A DNA stretch of 64,000 nucleotides from Lacinutrix sp. WUR7. GTDB lineage: Bacteria; Bacteroidota; Bacteroidia; Flavobacteriales; Flavobacteriaceae. Made by a program: the position numbers and the translations under genes. Under the pieces are notes generated by a model. The model was given only the letters and a program-made list of their open reading frames with translations, ran no database searches and was not told the origin of the DNA. Shown piece after piece: positions 34,648 through 42,563 of the stretch. How positions within the stretch are numbered: the stretch's first letter is position 1; every line of letters begins with the position of its first letter. The stretch is taken from NCBI RefSeq assembly GCF_016864015.1, contig NZ_CP045067.1:841001-905000 (forward strand), given 5' to 3'.

Positions 34648-34730
34648 ATCTTAGACTTGGGAATTTTAAAATTAATTAAAAGTGTTAATTAATTGAAAAG
34701 CCATTCTTTCATTAGAATGGCTTTTTTTTT
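34648..34730 (+). ncRNA. Possible small RNA ending at a strong terminator
   Basis: A -7-like TATCTTAG (near 34647) precedes about 75 nt of AT-rich sequence, closed by the hairpin AAAAGCCATTCT/AGAATGGCTTTT and T9. No reading frame is present. The promoter is imperfect, so this is a weak candidate. Confidence 0.25.
34696..34730 (+). terminator. Strong intrinsic terminator without an obvious gene
   Basis: AAAAGCCATTCT and AGAATGGCTTTT form a 12-bp stem with a 6-nt loop, followed by T9 on the plus strand. It is far from the nearest plus-strand gene (stop at 34247). Confidence 0.85.
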
Positions 34731-34787
34731 GTCTAGAATAAACCATCCGTTTTTTATTACATAACTTTTAAATGAATAGGTATAACT

Positions 34788-34825
34788 AAAAAACTCTCCA
34801 ACATGTATGTTGGAGAGTTTTTTTT
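34788..34825 (-). terminator. Intrinsic terminator of the TonB-dependent receptor
   Basis: AAACTCTCCAACAT and ATGTTGGAGAGTTT form a near-perfect stem, with A- and T-runs outside, about 50 bp after the receptor stop. Confidence 0.92.
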
Positions 34826-34871
34826 ATAGTTTCTGAAACAATTTCAGAATAACAATTTATAACCTTAGGTT

Positions 34872-37055
34872 TTAAAACTTCAACGTAGCACCCACTAAAA
34901 AATTTCTAGTTGCTTGCGGGTAATATCCTGTTCCTTCAATGGTAGTAGTTACATCTGGTGCAGACCAAGTATCATCATAGGTATAATAATAACCGTTAGA
35001 AATATATTTTTCATTAAAAATATTATTTACTAAAGCAGAGAAAGTTATGGACTTCACAAATGCTTTGGTATCTATTTTATAAGACACATTAAAATCATTT
35101 ACAAAATAACTATCTAATTTAGATGCCGCACTATCTGTGTTTCCCATAAACTGCTCACCAACATACTTCATTAACAAAGAAAAATTAAGATTGTTTACTG
35201 GGTTAAACACTAATGCATTAGACAGCACTACTTCTGGAGAAAAGGAAATATTTGTTTTCCCTAAATCGGCTAAACCACCATCTCTTGAAACCACAGTACT
35301 CTTGTTTTTATTAGAACTTACTGTAATAGAAGGCTGTATCGTTAACCAGTCTAGTGGTTTTACTGCAGCTTCAATTTCTAAACCTAATCTATAACTTTCC
35401 CCACTATTGGTACGTATTGGGTTACCAACATTATCTCTATCTCCTGTTAAAATTAACTGTTCATTATACAGCATATAATACAAGTTGGTGTTGACACTAA
35501 ATACTTCCGATTGGTGTCTGAAACCTAATTCGAAATCATTTAACTGCTCTGGTTTAACCATTTCGTTATTTTCAAAATCATCTCTATTTGGTTCTCTGTT
35601 TGCTCTAGCATAGGAAAAGTAGATATTGTTATTGGTATTAAACTCATACGTAATTCCTGCTTTCGGATTAAAAAAACTATAACTTTCATCTATTCTTAAA
35701 GCAACTCTATCTGATGTTAACCCTGTAGTTTTATAATCTACTAAACGCATTTGTAAATCTCCAAAAAGACTAAGTTTATCATTTAATTTAACGGTTGCTT
35801 TTGTAAAGAAACTTAGGTCTTCTTTCTTTCCGTTTCCATTATAATAGGTGTCATTTATTTCGCTAGAACTTGCATTTCTTGCCCAAATAATTTCCCCAAA
35901 ATGATCTCCATCATAACTACTATATGTTCCACCAAAGATCATATCTAGTTTATTTTTCTTAAAATTAGCATTCGCATTTACCACATAGAAATCATTGTCT
36001 AACCAACGTCTTCTTATTAAATCTGTAGTATTAATGGTTTCGCTACCAACCATAATTTCCTCTAAATCATAATCTTCAAAATCTTGATCTTCTTTGTATT
36101 GCTCAAAATAACCATTACCATGCGTATAGTTTAAACTTAAATTAGTAGACCAATTATTGTTTATTCTTTCTGTATAATGCAATTGGTAATGATCTTGTTG
36201 GTAATTATCTTCTTCGTTTTTATGAAAACGCGTATTACCAGCTTCGTCGGTGTACATTCCTGCTGTATTAAACGTTCTATCGTCTTTTAAAAGATCTAAA
36301 TCTTCCAAACCATTCCAAGATTGATAGGTAACTTCGTGACCACTAAACGTGATTGCTTTTATTAAACGATTATCATCTACATAAGCACCTTGAAGGAAAT
36401 ACGATTTTAAATCAGAGCTTGCTCTATCGATATAACCATCGGATTTTATTTGCGATAAACGCCCAGCGATTTCAAAGTGATTATTTAGTTTTCCTGTACT
36501 AAATTTCACGTTGTGTTTTCTAGTATTATAGCTTCCGAAGGAATTAGAAATTTCGCCATTTGCAACTTCTGAAACTGCATCTGTAAGTACATTAATACTA
36601 GCTCCAAAAGCACCAGAACCATTGGTAGATGTACCAACACCACGTTGTAACTGCAGACTTTCTACAGAAGATGCAAAGTCACCAAGGTTTACCCAAAAAG
36701 TTCCCAACGATTCGGAATCGTTATACGGAATACCATTTAGCGTAATATTGGTAGATTGTGCATTAATTCCACGAACACGAATGTAGGTGTAACCAACTCC
36801 TGCTCCAGCATCTGTGGTTGTAACTACAGACGGTAAGAAGTTTAACAAAACAGGAATGTCTTGTCCTAAATTTCGCTTTTCAAGATCTTCTTTACTTACG
36901 TTAGTGTGGGTAATTGGTGAAGTTGCATTTACGCGAACAGCCTTAATTAAGACTTCTTCTAATTGTTCTACCTGTGTAGAATCTTGTGATTTTTCTTGTG
37001 CGTTTGCACAGACGGTTAACACCAAAAGTGTTAAAAAAAGAAATAGGTTTTTCAT
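34872..37055 (-). CDS. TonB-dependent receptor under a TPP riboswitch
   Basis: This 727-residue outer-membrane receptor has a signal peptide (about residues 1-20, ending VCANAQ), a TonB-box-like segment near 32 (EEVLIKAVRVNA), the plug domain (about 40-165: IRVRGINAQSTNITLNGIPYNDSES, cited by its ends IRVRGI and LNGIPYND, then LQRGVGTSTNGSGAFGASINV) and a 22-strand barrel ending VGATLKF. The TPP riboswitch about 285 nt upstream on the same strand argues that it imports thiamine, TPP or a precursor. A thiamine-binding protein and PnuC permease encoded nearby support this. Direct substrate evidence is lacking. Confidence 0.92.
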   Translation of the reverse strand: MKNLFLFLTLLVLTVCANAQEKSQDSTQVEQLEEVLIKAVRVNATSPITHTNVSKEDLEKRNLGQDIPVLLNFLPSVVTTTDAGAGVGYTYIRVRGINAQSTNITLNGIPYNDSESLGTFWVNLGDFASSVESLQLQRGVGTSTNGSGAFGASINVLTDAVSEVANGEISNSFGSYNTRKHNVKFSTGKLNNHFEIAGRLSQIKSDGYIDRASSDLKSYFLQGAYVDDNRLIKAITFSGHEVTYQSWNGLEDLDLLKDDRTFNTAGMYTDEAGNTRFHKNEEDNYQQDHYQLHYTERINNNWSTNLSLNYTHGNGYFEQYKEDQDFEDYDLEEIMVGSETINTTDLIRRRWLDNDFYVVNANANFKKNKLDMIFGGTYSSYDGDHFGEIIWARNASSSEINDTYYNGNGKKEDLSFFTKATVKLNDKLSLFGDLQMRLVDYKTTGLTSDRVALRIDESYSFFNPKAGITYEFNTNNNIYFSYARANREPNRDDFENNEMVKPEQLNDFELGFRHQSEVFSVNTNLYYMLYNEQLILTGDRDNVGNPIRTNSGESYRLGLEIEAAVKPLDWLTIQPSITVSSNKNKSTVVSRDGGLADLGKTNISFSPEVVLSNALVFNPVNNLNFSLLMKYVGEQFMGNTDSAASKLDSYFVNDFNVSYKIDTKAFVKSITFSALVNNIFNEKYISNGYYYTYDDTWSAPDVTTTIEGTGYYPQATRNFLVGATLKF

Positions 37056-37215
37056 TACGATTATGGTTTATAATCGAATAAAAAGAGGTAATTATTCTTT
37101 AGTTATTAATTGATTTATTTTGAGCTTTAACTAATACGATATTGAAAATGCTACTCTACATTTTAAATCCTTACACGTATAATTTTAAACATGTTCTGAT
37201 TCTGAAGTAAATTAA

Positions 37216-37333
37216 CATCGATGACTTTTTGGTATTCGTTAAAAATGTCTACTGGACCTTTTTTAATGTCTTACTTATAATCATCGATAACCTTATCGCA
37301 CTCGTTAAAAATATCCACTGGACATTTTTTTAA
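37216..37333 (-). repeat. Tandem duplication of the riboswitch expression platform
   Basis: Two copies begin CATCGAT at 37216 and 37282, a period of 66 bp. Each contains CGTTAAAAAT-(g/a)-TC-(t/c)-ACTGGAC followed by a T-run on the plus strand. On the minus strand each gives an imperfect hairpin plus U-tract (37305-37332 and 37239-37266). They lie directly after the aptamer in the direction of transcription. Confidence 0.8.
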
Positions 37334-37339
37334 CACTCG

Positions 37340-37442
37340 CTTCCTAAACAGCATTACCTGTTCTAGGTTCAATGGGTATGATCTCAGCCTTTATAAGTTA
37401 AAAATCGAAATGATTACTAACTATAAATAGCACCCCTTTTTT
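37340..37442 (-). promoter_or_regulatory. TPP riboswitch (THI element)
   Basis: The minus strand reads, in order, GGGGTGC, then GGCTGAGATCATACCC, GAACCTAGAACAGGTAATGC and TTTAGGAAGC. These are the conserved P1-P5 segments of the thiamine pyrophosphate aptamer: the CUGAGA loop, ACCC, GAACCUG-like and the closing AGGAA. The variable P3a arm is about 35 nt. High TPP is expected to cause premature termination at the hairpins that follow, turning off the TonB-dependent receptor. Confidence 0.95.
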
Positions 37443-37536
37443 GAGAACGACGCAAATGTAGTGACGAATTATGAATTAATAAAGACTTCTTGAAATAATT
37501 TTATAAAAAAGGAAATAACTATAAATAACCTTCCCT

Positions 37537-37944
37537 TTAATCTAAGTTTGGTTTTTTCCTATTGGCTTTCTTTTCCGAATTAGAACGTTTTGATTTTAAG
37601 CGTTTTATTTTTACTGCTCTAGGAATTTTAGTTGGTTTGCGCTTTTTTGGTATAATTAAACCTTCCGTTATAATTTGAAGAAATCTTTTTATAGCTATTT
37701 GTTTATTCTTATGCTGACTTCGGCTTTCGCCACATTGTAGAATAAGTACATTTTCTTTGGTAAGTCTGGAATATAGTTTACTTTTTAAACGTTCTTTTTG
37801 CTCTTCATTAAAAACCTGAGAGTCTTCTAAATTATAGGTTAATTCTATTTTTGAAGACACTTTATTTACATGTTGCCCACCTGCTCCAGAACTTCGTATT
37901 GCTTTATAATTTAACTCGCTAATTAACTGCTTTTCACTAAACAT
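37537..37944 (-). CDS. arfB: ArfB-like ribosome-rescue peptidyl-tRNA hydrolase
   Basis: ArfB frees ribosomes stalled on mRNAs lacking a stop codon. This 135-residue protein has the release-factor GGQ at residues 22-24 (SSGAGGQHVNKVSSKIEL) and the long basic C-terminal tail (KRKPTKIPRAVKIKRLKSK and following) that enters the empty mRNA channel. Class 1 release factors have extra domains, absent here. The start ATG overlaps the last base of the DUF4301 stop (TAATG), so the two are translationally coupled. Confidence 0.95.
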   Translation of the reverse strand: MFSEKQLISELNYKAIRSSGAGGQHVNKVSSKIELTYNLEDSQVFNEEQKERLKSKLYSRLTKENVLILQCGESRSQHKNKQIAIKRFLQIITEGLIIPKKRKPTKIPRAVKIKRLKSKRSNSEKKANRKKPNLD

Positions 37945-39500
37945 TACTCGTTAATTTGATGTGTAGCTTTTAATAAGTCCGTAACGGTTTTCACAGGATT
38001 AAAAGTGATTAATGGAACTTCTACAAAAATGGTATTCCAATATGCCATAGAACCATTCCAAAGTCCAGGAAGCTCTAATGCCTTTAAGTCTTTTCCCGTT
38101 TTGGTTTTCATGGTTATAAATGCCGTTTTTGGATCTACATATTTATTAAGATCAAACTTTTCACCTTTATAATTTTTAATTCCGCAAACAAGATCTACAG
38201 GATTAAAATGTGTTGCATTTTTTAATATTCTTTTCTGCGATTTATTCTTCTTATCAATTTGAGCTGATTCAACAATTTGTAATGAAATGTTTCCGCTTTC
38301 GTCTTTTATCCAAAAGGGTCCTCCACCGGGTTCGCCTTCGTTTTTTACCATGCCGCAAACACGAATTGGTCGATTTAATTTTTCTCTTAAATATTCTATT
38401 TGATAGGTTTTTGAATACTTTTCAAATTCTATATTAATAACAACATGCAACTTAGTATTTAAAAATTCGGCAATGGTGATTAGTTCTTTTTCCGAAAGGT
38501 CATTTTCTTCCAGTTTATGTAAATAAGCAAATGCTTGTTCTTGTAATTCTATTAACAAACCTCCCAACATTTTCTTGTATTCTGCCACCTCATTTTCGTA
38601 TTTAGAGACTACAATATTATCTATGTTTTTAATAAAAATAACATCTGCATCTAATTGATTCAGGTTGTTTAAAAGAGCGCCATGACCAGAAGGTCTAAAT
38701 AGTAAATTACCATTATCTTCTCTAAAGGCATCATTTTTTGGTGTTACTGCAATGGTATCTGTAGATTGACATTGGTATGAAAATGAAATATTGAATTTGG
38801 TCTTTGTTTTTGCCTCCACAATTTCTTCAATACGTTTAAATTCTGCATCAAAAATATTCTTGTGTTTTTCTGAAATAGTAAAGTGTAAGTCAGCCTCCTT
38901 ATTAGAAGATGCATAAAGTGCTGCTTCAAATAAATGCTCTTCAAAAGCAGTAGAAACATGATCTTTATATTGATGAAAAGGAAGTAATCCTTTTGGATAG
39001 AAACCATAATTAAGTTTATCTGTTTCTAAAATGATTTTAATAAATTCTAATTTTTTTTCATCCTGTGAAAGCGTATTAAAATTTGGAATAAATTTTTTTA
39101 CTTTAGAAAGTGCTTGATTATAAAAAGGAAGCTTTTCAACACCTACCAAAAACAAAGACAACTCTGAAGCTTTGTTTCTATTGATATATGAATTAATACT
39201 TTCTTGATCGGCATCATATTCCTGAATAAATTGAAACAAAAACTTAAACATTCTTGTGGCAGCTCCAGAAGCTGGAACAAACTTTAAAATTGCTTTTTCA
39301 TTTCTTCTATTTTCAAAAAACTGAATGGCTTGATTTTTTTCTGTTTCAGAAAATTTCAGAATACCATTACCAATATTTGCAGCATCTTTTAAATTCACAA
39401 ACGGAACTCCTGTTTTAAAAAGTTGTATTTGTGCATTAACTTTTTCAACTGTTAAGTTTTTCGATGCTATTTGTTCTATATCTTTTTCTGTAAATTTCAC
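37944..39500 (-). CDS. DUF4301 family protein
   Basis: This 518-residue soluble protein is a DUF4301 member, a family of Bacteroidota of unknown function. PASGAATRMFKFLFQF near residue 77 and FRPSGHGALLNNLNQLDADVIFIKNIDN (landmarks RPSGHGALL and DADVIFIKNID) near 268 resemble a sugar-nucleotidyltransferase-like fold, and GEPGGGPFWIKDE is near 390. The start is GTG at 39500, forming a GTGA overlap with the stop of the NadR-like gene. The gene is embedded in the thiamine-related operon, so a metabolic role there is possible but unproven. Confidence 0.88.
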   Translation of the reverse strand: MKFTEKDIEQIASKNLTVEKVNAQIQLFKTGVPFVNLKDAANIGNGILKFSETEKNQAIQFFENRRNEKAILKFVPASGAATRMFKFLFQFIQEYDADQESINSYINRNKASELSLFLVGVEKLPFYNQALSKVKKFIPNFNTLSQDEKKLEFIKIILETDKLNYGFYPKGLLPFHQYKDHVSTAFEEHLFEAALYASSNKEADLHFTISEKHKNIFDAEFKRIEEIVEAKTKTKFNISFSYQCQSTDTIAVTPKNDAFREDNGNLLFRPSGHGALLNNLNQLDADVIFIKNIDNIVVSKYENEVAEYKKMLGGLLIELQEQAFAYLHKLEENDLSEKELITIAEFLNTKLHVVINIEFEKYSKTYQIEYLREKLNRPIRVCGMVKNEGEPGGGPFWIKDESGNISLQIVESAQIDKKNKSQKRILKNATHFNPVDLVCGIKNYKGEKFDLNKYVDPKTAFITMKTKTGKDLKALELPGLWNGSMAYWNTIFVEVPLITFNPVKTVTDLLKATHQINE

Positions 39501-40066
39501 TTCTTTCGTTTTAATAATTCATCGATATGCTTTACTGCTATTTCTAAACGCATTTTCTTATCTCCTTTTAGCAAAACATAAGGTCTTTTATACTTTATTA
39601 ACGTGTCTTGAAAAGCTTGAAACATACTTAAACGCTCTTCTGGTTTATCTCGTAAATCATCTGCTTCCCAAGGTGTGTCAATATACGTTAAAAAGTATAC
39701 ATCATATTTATTTTCTAATGCATATTTTTCAAGATTAGGATCACAAACCCCTGAATAATACGTTTCTGAATATACTTTAGTTTCCAGTAAATCGGTATCA
39801 CAAATTAAAACAGAATCGGTTTTCAGTGCTAAATCATTCTCTAATTTCATTTGCCCTATAGCAATTGGCAACAAGTCTTTTGGCTCACAAGTCTTACGCT
39901 CATCATTCCATTTATCTTGAAGGTATTCTCTAGCGAACTCTGGCGTCCAAACCGAATTATAATGACGTGCCAACTGTTTTGACAAGGTTGTTTTTCCTGT
40001 AGATTCAGGGCCAAAAAGAACTACTTTTATGCAGTCACTTGGTTGTTGCTTAAGCTTTTCTTCCAT
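39497..40066 (-). CDS. NadR-like P-loop kinase
   Basis: This 189-residue P-loop protein resembles the ribosylnicotinamide-kinase domain of NadR. It has Walker A GPESTGKTTLSKQLA near residue 19, then WTPEFAREYL, CDTDLLETKVYSE near 90, and the RPYVLLKGD segment. There is no nucleotidyltransferase domain. Encoded with a thiamine-binding protein and a PnuC permease, it may phosphorylate thiamine and not nicotinamide riboside. It overlaps pnuC by 40 bp and DUF4301 by 4 bp, which is tight coupling. The substrate is an inference. Confidence 0.88.
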   Translation of the reverse strand: MEEKLKQQPSDCIKVVLFGPESTGKTTLSKQLARHYNSVWTPEFAREYLQDKWNDERKTCEPKDLLPIAIGQMKLENDLALKTDSVLICDTDLLETKVYSETYYSGVCDPNLEKYALENKYDVYFLTYIDTPWEADDLRDKPEERLSMFQAFQDTLIKYKRPYVLLKGDKKMRLEIAVKHIDELLKRKK

Positions 40067-40659
40067 GCTAAATATCCTAAAATTGCTATAAATGTAAATC
40101 CTAAATACTGGAAACTAGTAAAGGTAAATCCTTTATAAAAATACAAAGGAATAGAAATAAGATCACCAATAATCCAGTAGATCCAATTTTCTAATTTACG
40201 CTTGGCCATGAGCCACATTCCTACAAAAAATATCGCTGTAGTTACCGTGTCTACATAAGCAACCCAGCCGTTCCATTTATCAAATGCCTTATAAATAATA
40301 AAAACAAAAACTAGCGTTGCTAAAAATATAGCCACACTTATTTTCTTCTCCTTTTTTGTTGTTCTAGAAATTGGTGTCATATGACTAGCATCTACTTTAC
40401 GTGTCCAAATATACCAACCATAAACACTCATAATAAAGTAATATCCGTTAATCATCATATCCCCTAAAAGTCCCCATTTTAATAATAAATACACAAAAAT
40501 ACAAGTGCTTATCATTCCAGTGGGAAAAACTAAAATATTGTTTTTTCTAGAAAACCAAACCGATAGAAACCCGAAAATAACGGCTACAATTTCCAACACA
40601 ACATCTAATGTCTGGTAGTCTGAATATTGACCGAATAAAAAATCAAAAATGGGGTTCAT
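40027..40659 (-). CDS. pnuC: PnuC-family vitamin permease (likely thiamine)
   Basis: This 210-residue protein has seven to eight membrane helices and the PnuC landmarks: EIVAVIFGFLSVWFSRKNN near residue 24, FPTGMISTCIFVYLLLKWG, and INGYYFIMSVYGWYIWTR near 76, then NWIYWIIGDLISIPLYFYKG. PnuC carriers move nicotinamide riboside, while the PnuT group moves thiamine, often under TPP riboswitches in Bacteroidota. The neighbouring thiamine-binding protein and nearby riboswitch favour thiamine. Transport is facilitated diffusion, with the kinase trapping the vitamin. Confidence 0.9.
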   Translation of the reverse strand: MNPIFDFLFGQYSDYQTLDVVLEIVAVIFGFLSVWFSRKNNILVFPTGMISTCIFVYLLLKWGLLGDMMINGYYFIMSVYGWYIWTRKVDASHMTPISRTTKKEKKISVAIFLATLVFVFIIYKAFDKWNGWVAYVDTVTTAIFFVGMWLMAKRKLENWIYWIIGDLISIPLYFYKGFTFTSFQYLGFTFIAILGYLAWKKSLSNNQVTA

Positions 40660-40903
40660 AGTCGCTTCTATTTGTTTTAACCACTTTCATGGTTAGTACA
40701 GAAATATCTACGTCTTGAAAAGAACGCTTTATTTCGGTATTCAAAAAAGGCATCAATGCATCGTAATCTCCAAATATCTGTGTACTTAGCGGATTCTCTA
40801 AAACCTTAAATGGGGAGTTTCGTAATGCTTTTATAAAATTAATTACGTGTTTTTCATAATCATCCTGCAAAGGAGAAAGTGTAAGATCTACAGAAATTTC
40901 CAT
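40643..40903 (-). CDS. Thiamine-binding protein (YkoF/MTH1187 family)
   Basis: This 86-residue protein belongs to the thiamine-binding domain family (DUF77), small ferredoxin-like dimers or tetramers that bind thiamine or its HMP part in the cytoplasm. It starts MEISVDLTLSPLQDDYEKHV and contains VLENPLSTQIFGDYDALM, the usual family segments. The gene overlaps pnuC by 17 bp. A hairpin (TTCCCG/CGGGAA) lies 9 nt before the start. I saw no second TPP riboswitch upstream, so this operon is probably not regulated by the one before the receptor. Confidence 0.88.
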   Translation of the reverse strand: MEISVDLTLSPLQDDYEKHVINFIKALRNSPFKVLENPLSTQIFGDYDALMPFLNTEIKRSFQDVDISVLTMKVVKTNRSDYEPHF

Positions 40904-40988
40904 ATTTATTTCCCGTACAAACGGGAATATTTTTAATTAAACATTAGTATTTATATTACTTGTAACTGTTTACAGTTTAGCAATCTTT

Positions 40989-41714
40989 TTATTGTTTCAA
41001 TTCATTAAAGAATGTTTCATCCTCTTCAAAAGCCGTACCAATAACCACCAAATCTGCTCCTTCTTGGTATGCTGTATCTAATTGCTCTTTGCTTCGTATG
41101 CCACCACCAACAATTAAAGGGATTTCTAAATCTTTTTTTACGGCACTAATTATAGATGTTGGTATCGCGTTTTCTGCACCGCTTCCCGCTTCTAAATAGA
41201 TAAGTTGCATACCAAGCAACTCTCCCGCTTTAGCGGTATCTACAATAGCTTGCAAATTATTAATTGGCATTGGTTTTGTTTGGGTAACTCTTTGCACTGC
41301 TGTTTCTTTTCCGTTTTCGATTAGCAAATAACCCGTTGGAATCACTTCTAAACTGCTATTTCTTAATTTAGAAACCGAGGCTACGTGTTTTCCTATTAAA
41401 TATTCCGGATTTCTACCAGACAATAAAGATAAATACAATATAGCATTTGCATGATTGGTAATTTGCGATACATCTCCTGGAAATAATATGATTGGTAAAT
41501 TGGTGTGTTTTTTTAATGCTAAAACAAGGTTTTCTGTTGCAAATGCTTCTACAGTACTTCCACCAACAAAAATATGTGTAGCAACCGAGCTGTTTAATTT
41601 TTGCATAAAACCGTCTAAACCTTCTGGTTTTGTTTTATCCGGATCTATTAAAACCGCTAAGAGCTTTTCCCCTTTTTCAATAGACTGTAATATGTTTTTA
41701 TAAATACTTTTCAT
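40989..41714 (-). CDS. Geranylgeranylglyceryl-phosphate synthase family protein
   Basis: This 241-residue TIM-barrel protein joins a polyprenyl diphosphate to glycerol-1-phosphate, the first step of archaeal-type ether lipids. Bacteroidota carry group II members. LLAVLIDPDKT near residue 19, FVGGSTVEAF near 50, LFPGDVSQITNHANAILYLSL near 78 and LEAGSGAENAIP near 175 are the family motifs, and the phosphate site GGGIRS is near 204. It lies 85 bp upstream of the thiamine genes and 86 bp downstream of the phosphopantetheinyl transferase gene on the same strand. Confidence 0.92.
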   Translation of the reverse strand: MKSIYKNILQSIEKGEKLLAVLIDPDKTKPEGLDGFMQKLNSSVATHIFVGGSTVEAFATENLVLALKKHTNLPIILFPGDVSQITNHANAILYLSLLSGRNPEYLIGKHVASVSKLRNSSLEVIPTGYLLIENGKETAVQRVTQTKPMPINNLQAIVDTAKAGELLGMQLIYLEAGSGAENAIPTSIISAVKKDLEIPLIVGGGIRSKEQLDTAYQEGADLVVIGTAFEEDETFFNELKQ

Positions 41715-41800
41715 TACCTAGGAATACACAAATGTTTTTCTTCTTATTTCTCTTAATAGGTTATCTTATCTTTAGTCTATTTTCTTTGCTCTAAAAAACA

Positions 41801-42430
41801 TTAAGCTGGTAAAGCATAAGCACAAGTAAATCCTTCAAACTCAAAAAATGTAGTTTGGTATCTATGTTTTTTTTCTTCGTAATCAATCCAAGCAATAGTA
41901 GCACCTTCTTCAACGGTAAACGGAATGACTAACGTATGCTGTAAAAAACTCAAACCTGGAGTCGCAAATAACTTATATAAAGATTCTTTAATACACCAAA
42001 TAACAGTTAGTTTATTAATATAATCTGTTGCCTCTTTATCTAAATATGCGTTTTCATAATCTAAAAATTTATGCGCAATCACACCAATTTTTTCTCGTTG
42101 CTTTTCAATATCAATACCAACAACAGCATCACTTACTACCACTGCCGAAAACGTAAAGGAATGCGTAATAGAAATATGCTTACCATCCTTTAAATGTGGT
42201 TTTCCGTTGGTATCATAAATTAAATCCGCATCGGTATAACCAAATGCCGCCAACAAATGACGCACACTTAAAAAACCACGTCTGTGCAATTCGCTTTTCA
42301 TTCCTAAAACACGTTGCATACTTTCTGGATTCAACGTTATAGGTGTTAGTAAATCTTCATAAGACTCTGTAATCTTCCAGATTTTAACAGTAGTTTGTGA
42401 GTTTGGCGTAAGAGTTTTGTAAAGAGGCAT
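41801..42430 (-). CDS. 4'-Phosphopantetheinyl transferase
   Basis: This 209-residue Sfp-like enzyme transfers 4'-phosphopantetheine from CoA to carrier proteins. The signature VGIDIEKQR (Asp107, Glu109) and WCIKESLYKLF (Trp145, Lys148, Glu149) supply the magnesium ligands and catalytic base. ISITHSFTFSAVVVS precedes them. Its length fits the single-copy enzymes of Flavobacteriaceae, which usually sit beside ahcY, as here (divergent, about 130 bp apart). It may act on fatty acid or other acyl carrier proteins. Confidence 0.92.
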   Translation of the reverse strand: MPLYKTLTPNSQTTVKIWKITESYEDLLTPITLNPESMQRVLGMKSELHRRGFLSVRHLLAAFGYTDADLIYDTNGKPHLKDGKHISITHSFTFSAVVVSDAVVGIDIEKQREKIGVIAHKFLDYENAYLDKEATDYINKLTVIWCIKESLYKLFATPGLSFLQHTLVIPFTVEEGATIAWIDYEEKKHRYQTTFFEFEGFTCAYALPA

Positions 42431-42461
42431 TTAATATTCTAAAAGTTATTGATTATCTTTG
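42430..42461 (+). promoter_or_regulatory. Predicted ahcY promoter
   Basis: TATCTTTG at 42454-42461 is a perfect -7 box. A TTTA at 42430-42433 is the best -33 candidate at 20-nt spacing, so the -33 element is poor. It implies a transcription start near 42467 and a leader of about 97 nt. Confidence 0.6.
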
Positions 42462-42467
42462 CATCAC

Positions 42468-42563
42468 CTAAGGTGAAATTGGCTCATATTTATATAGCGA
42501 ATTTAGTTATTTAAGCCATAAACCCAAAGGCAAGTGCAATTTTAAAACAAGATAAAAAATAAT
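42468..42563 (+). promoter_or_regulatory. ahcY leader with possible RNA structure
   Basis: The leader begins with the hairpin CACC-TAA-GGTG (42465-42475) and contains TGGCT pairing with AGCCA around a 26-nt loop. I could not match it to the SAH or SAM riboswitch consensus sequences I know, so its regulatory role is a guess. Confidence 0.3.

Larger units (their letters stand above)
34248..34871. other. Gene-free stretch of 624 bp with repeats and terminators
   Basis: No convincing reading frame was found. The stretch holds a hairpin after the lipoprotein gene, a REP-like element, three further strong hairpins (34465-34500, 34696-34730, 34788-34825) and an AT-rich segment that could encode a small RNA. 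Only the last hairpin clearly serves an annotated gene, the TonB-dependent receptor. Confidence 0.7.
37056..37536 (-). other. Leader region of the TonB receptor, 481 bp
   Basis: No gene is seen here. It holds the TPP aptamer (37340-37442), a tandem duplication with terminator-like hairpins (37216-37333) and about 150 bp of AT-rich sequence next to the receptor start. The 94 bp beyond the aptamer, up to the arfB-like stop, should carry the promoter. Confidence 0.8.

Noticed and set aside
37441-37536. A second riboswitch before the thiamine-binding protein operon
   Set aside because: The 85-bp gap at 40904-40988 is too short and shows only a small hairpin and no TPP motifs. The 37441-37536 gap also lacks a second aptamer.
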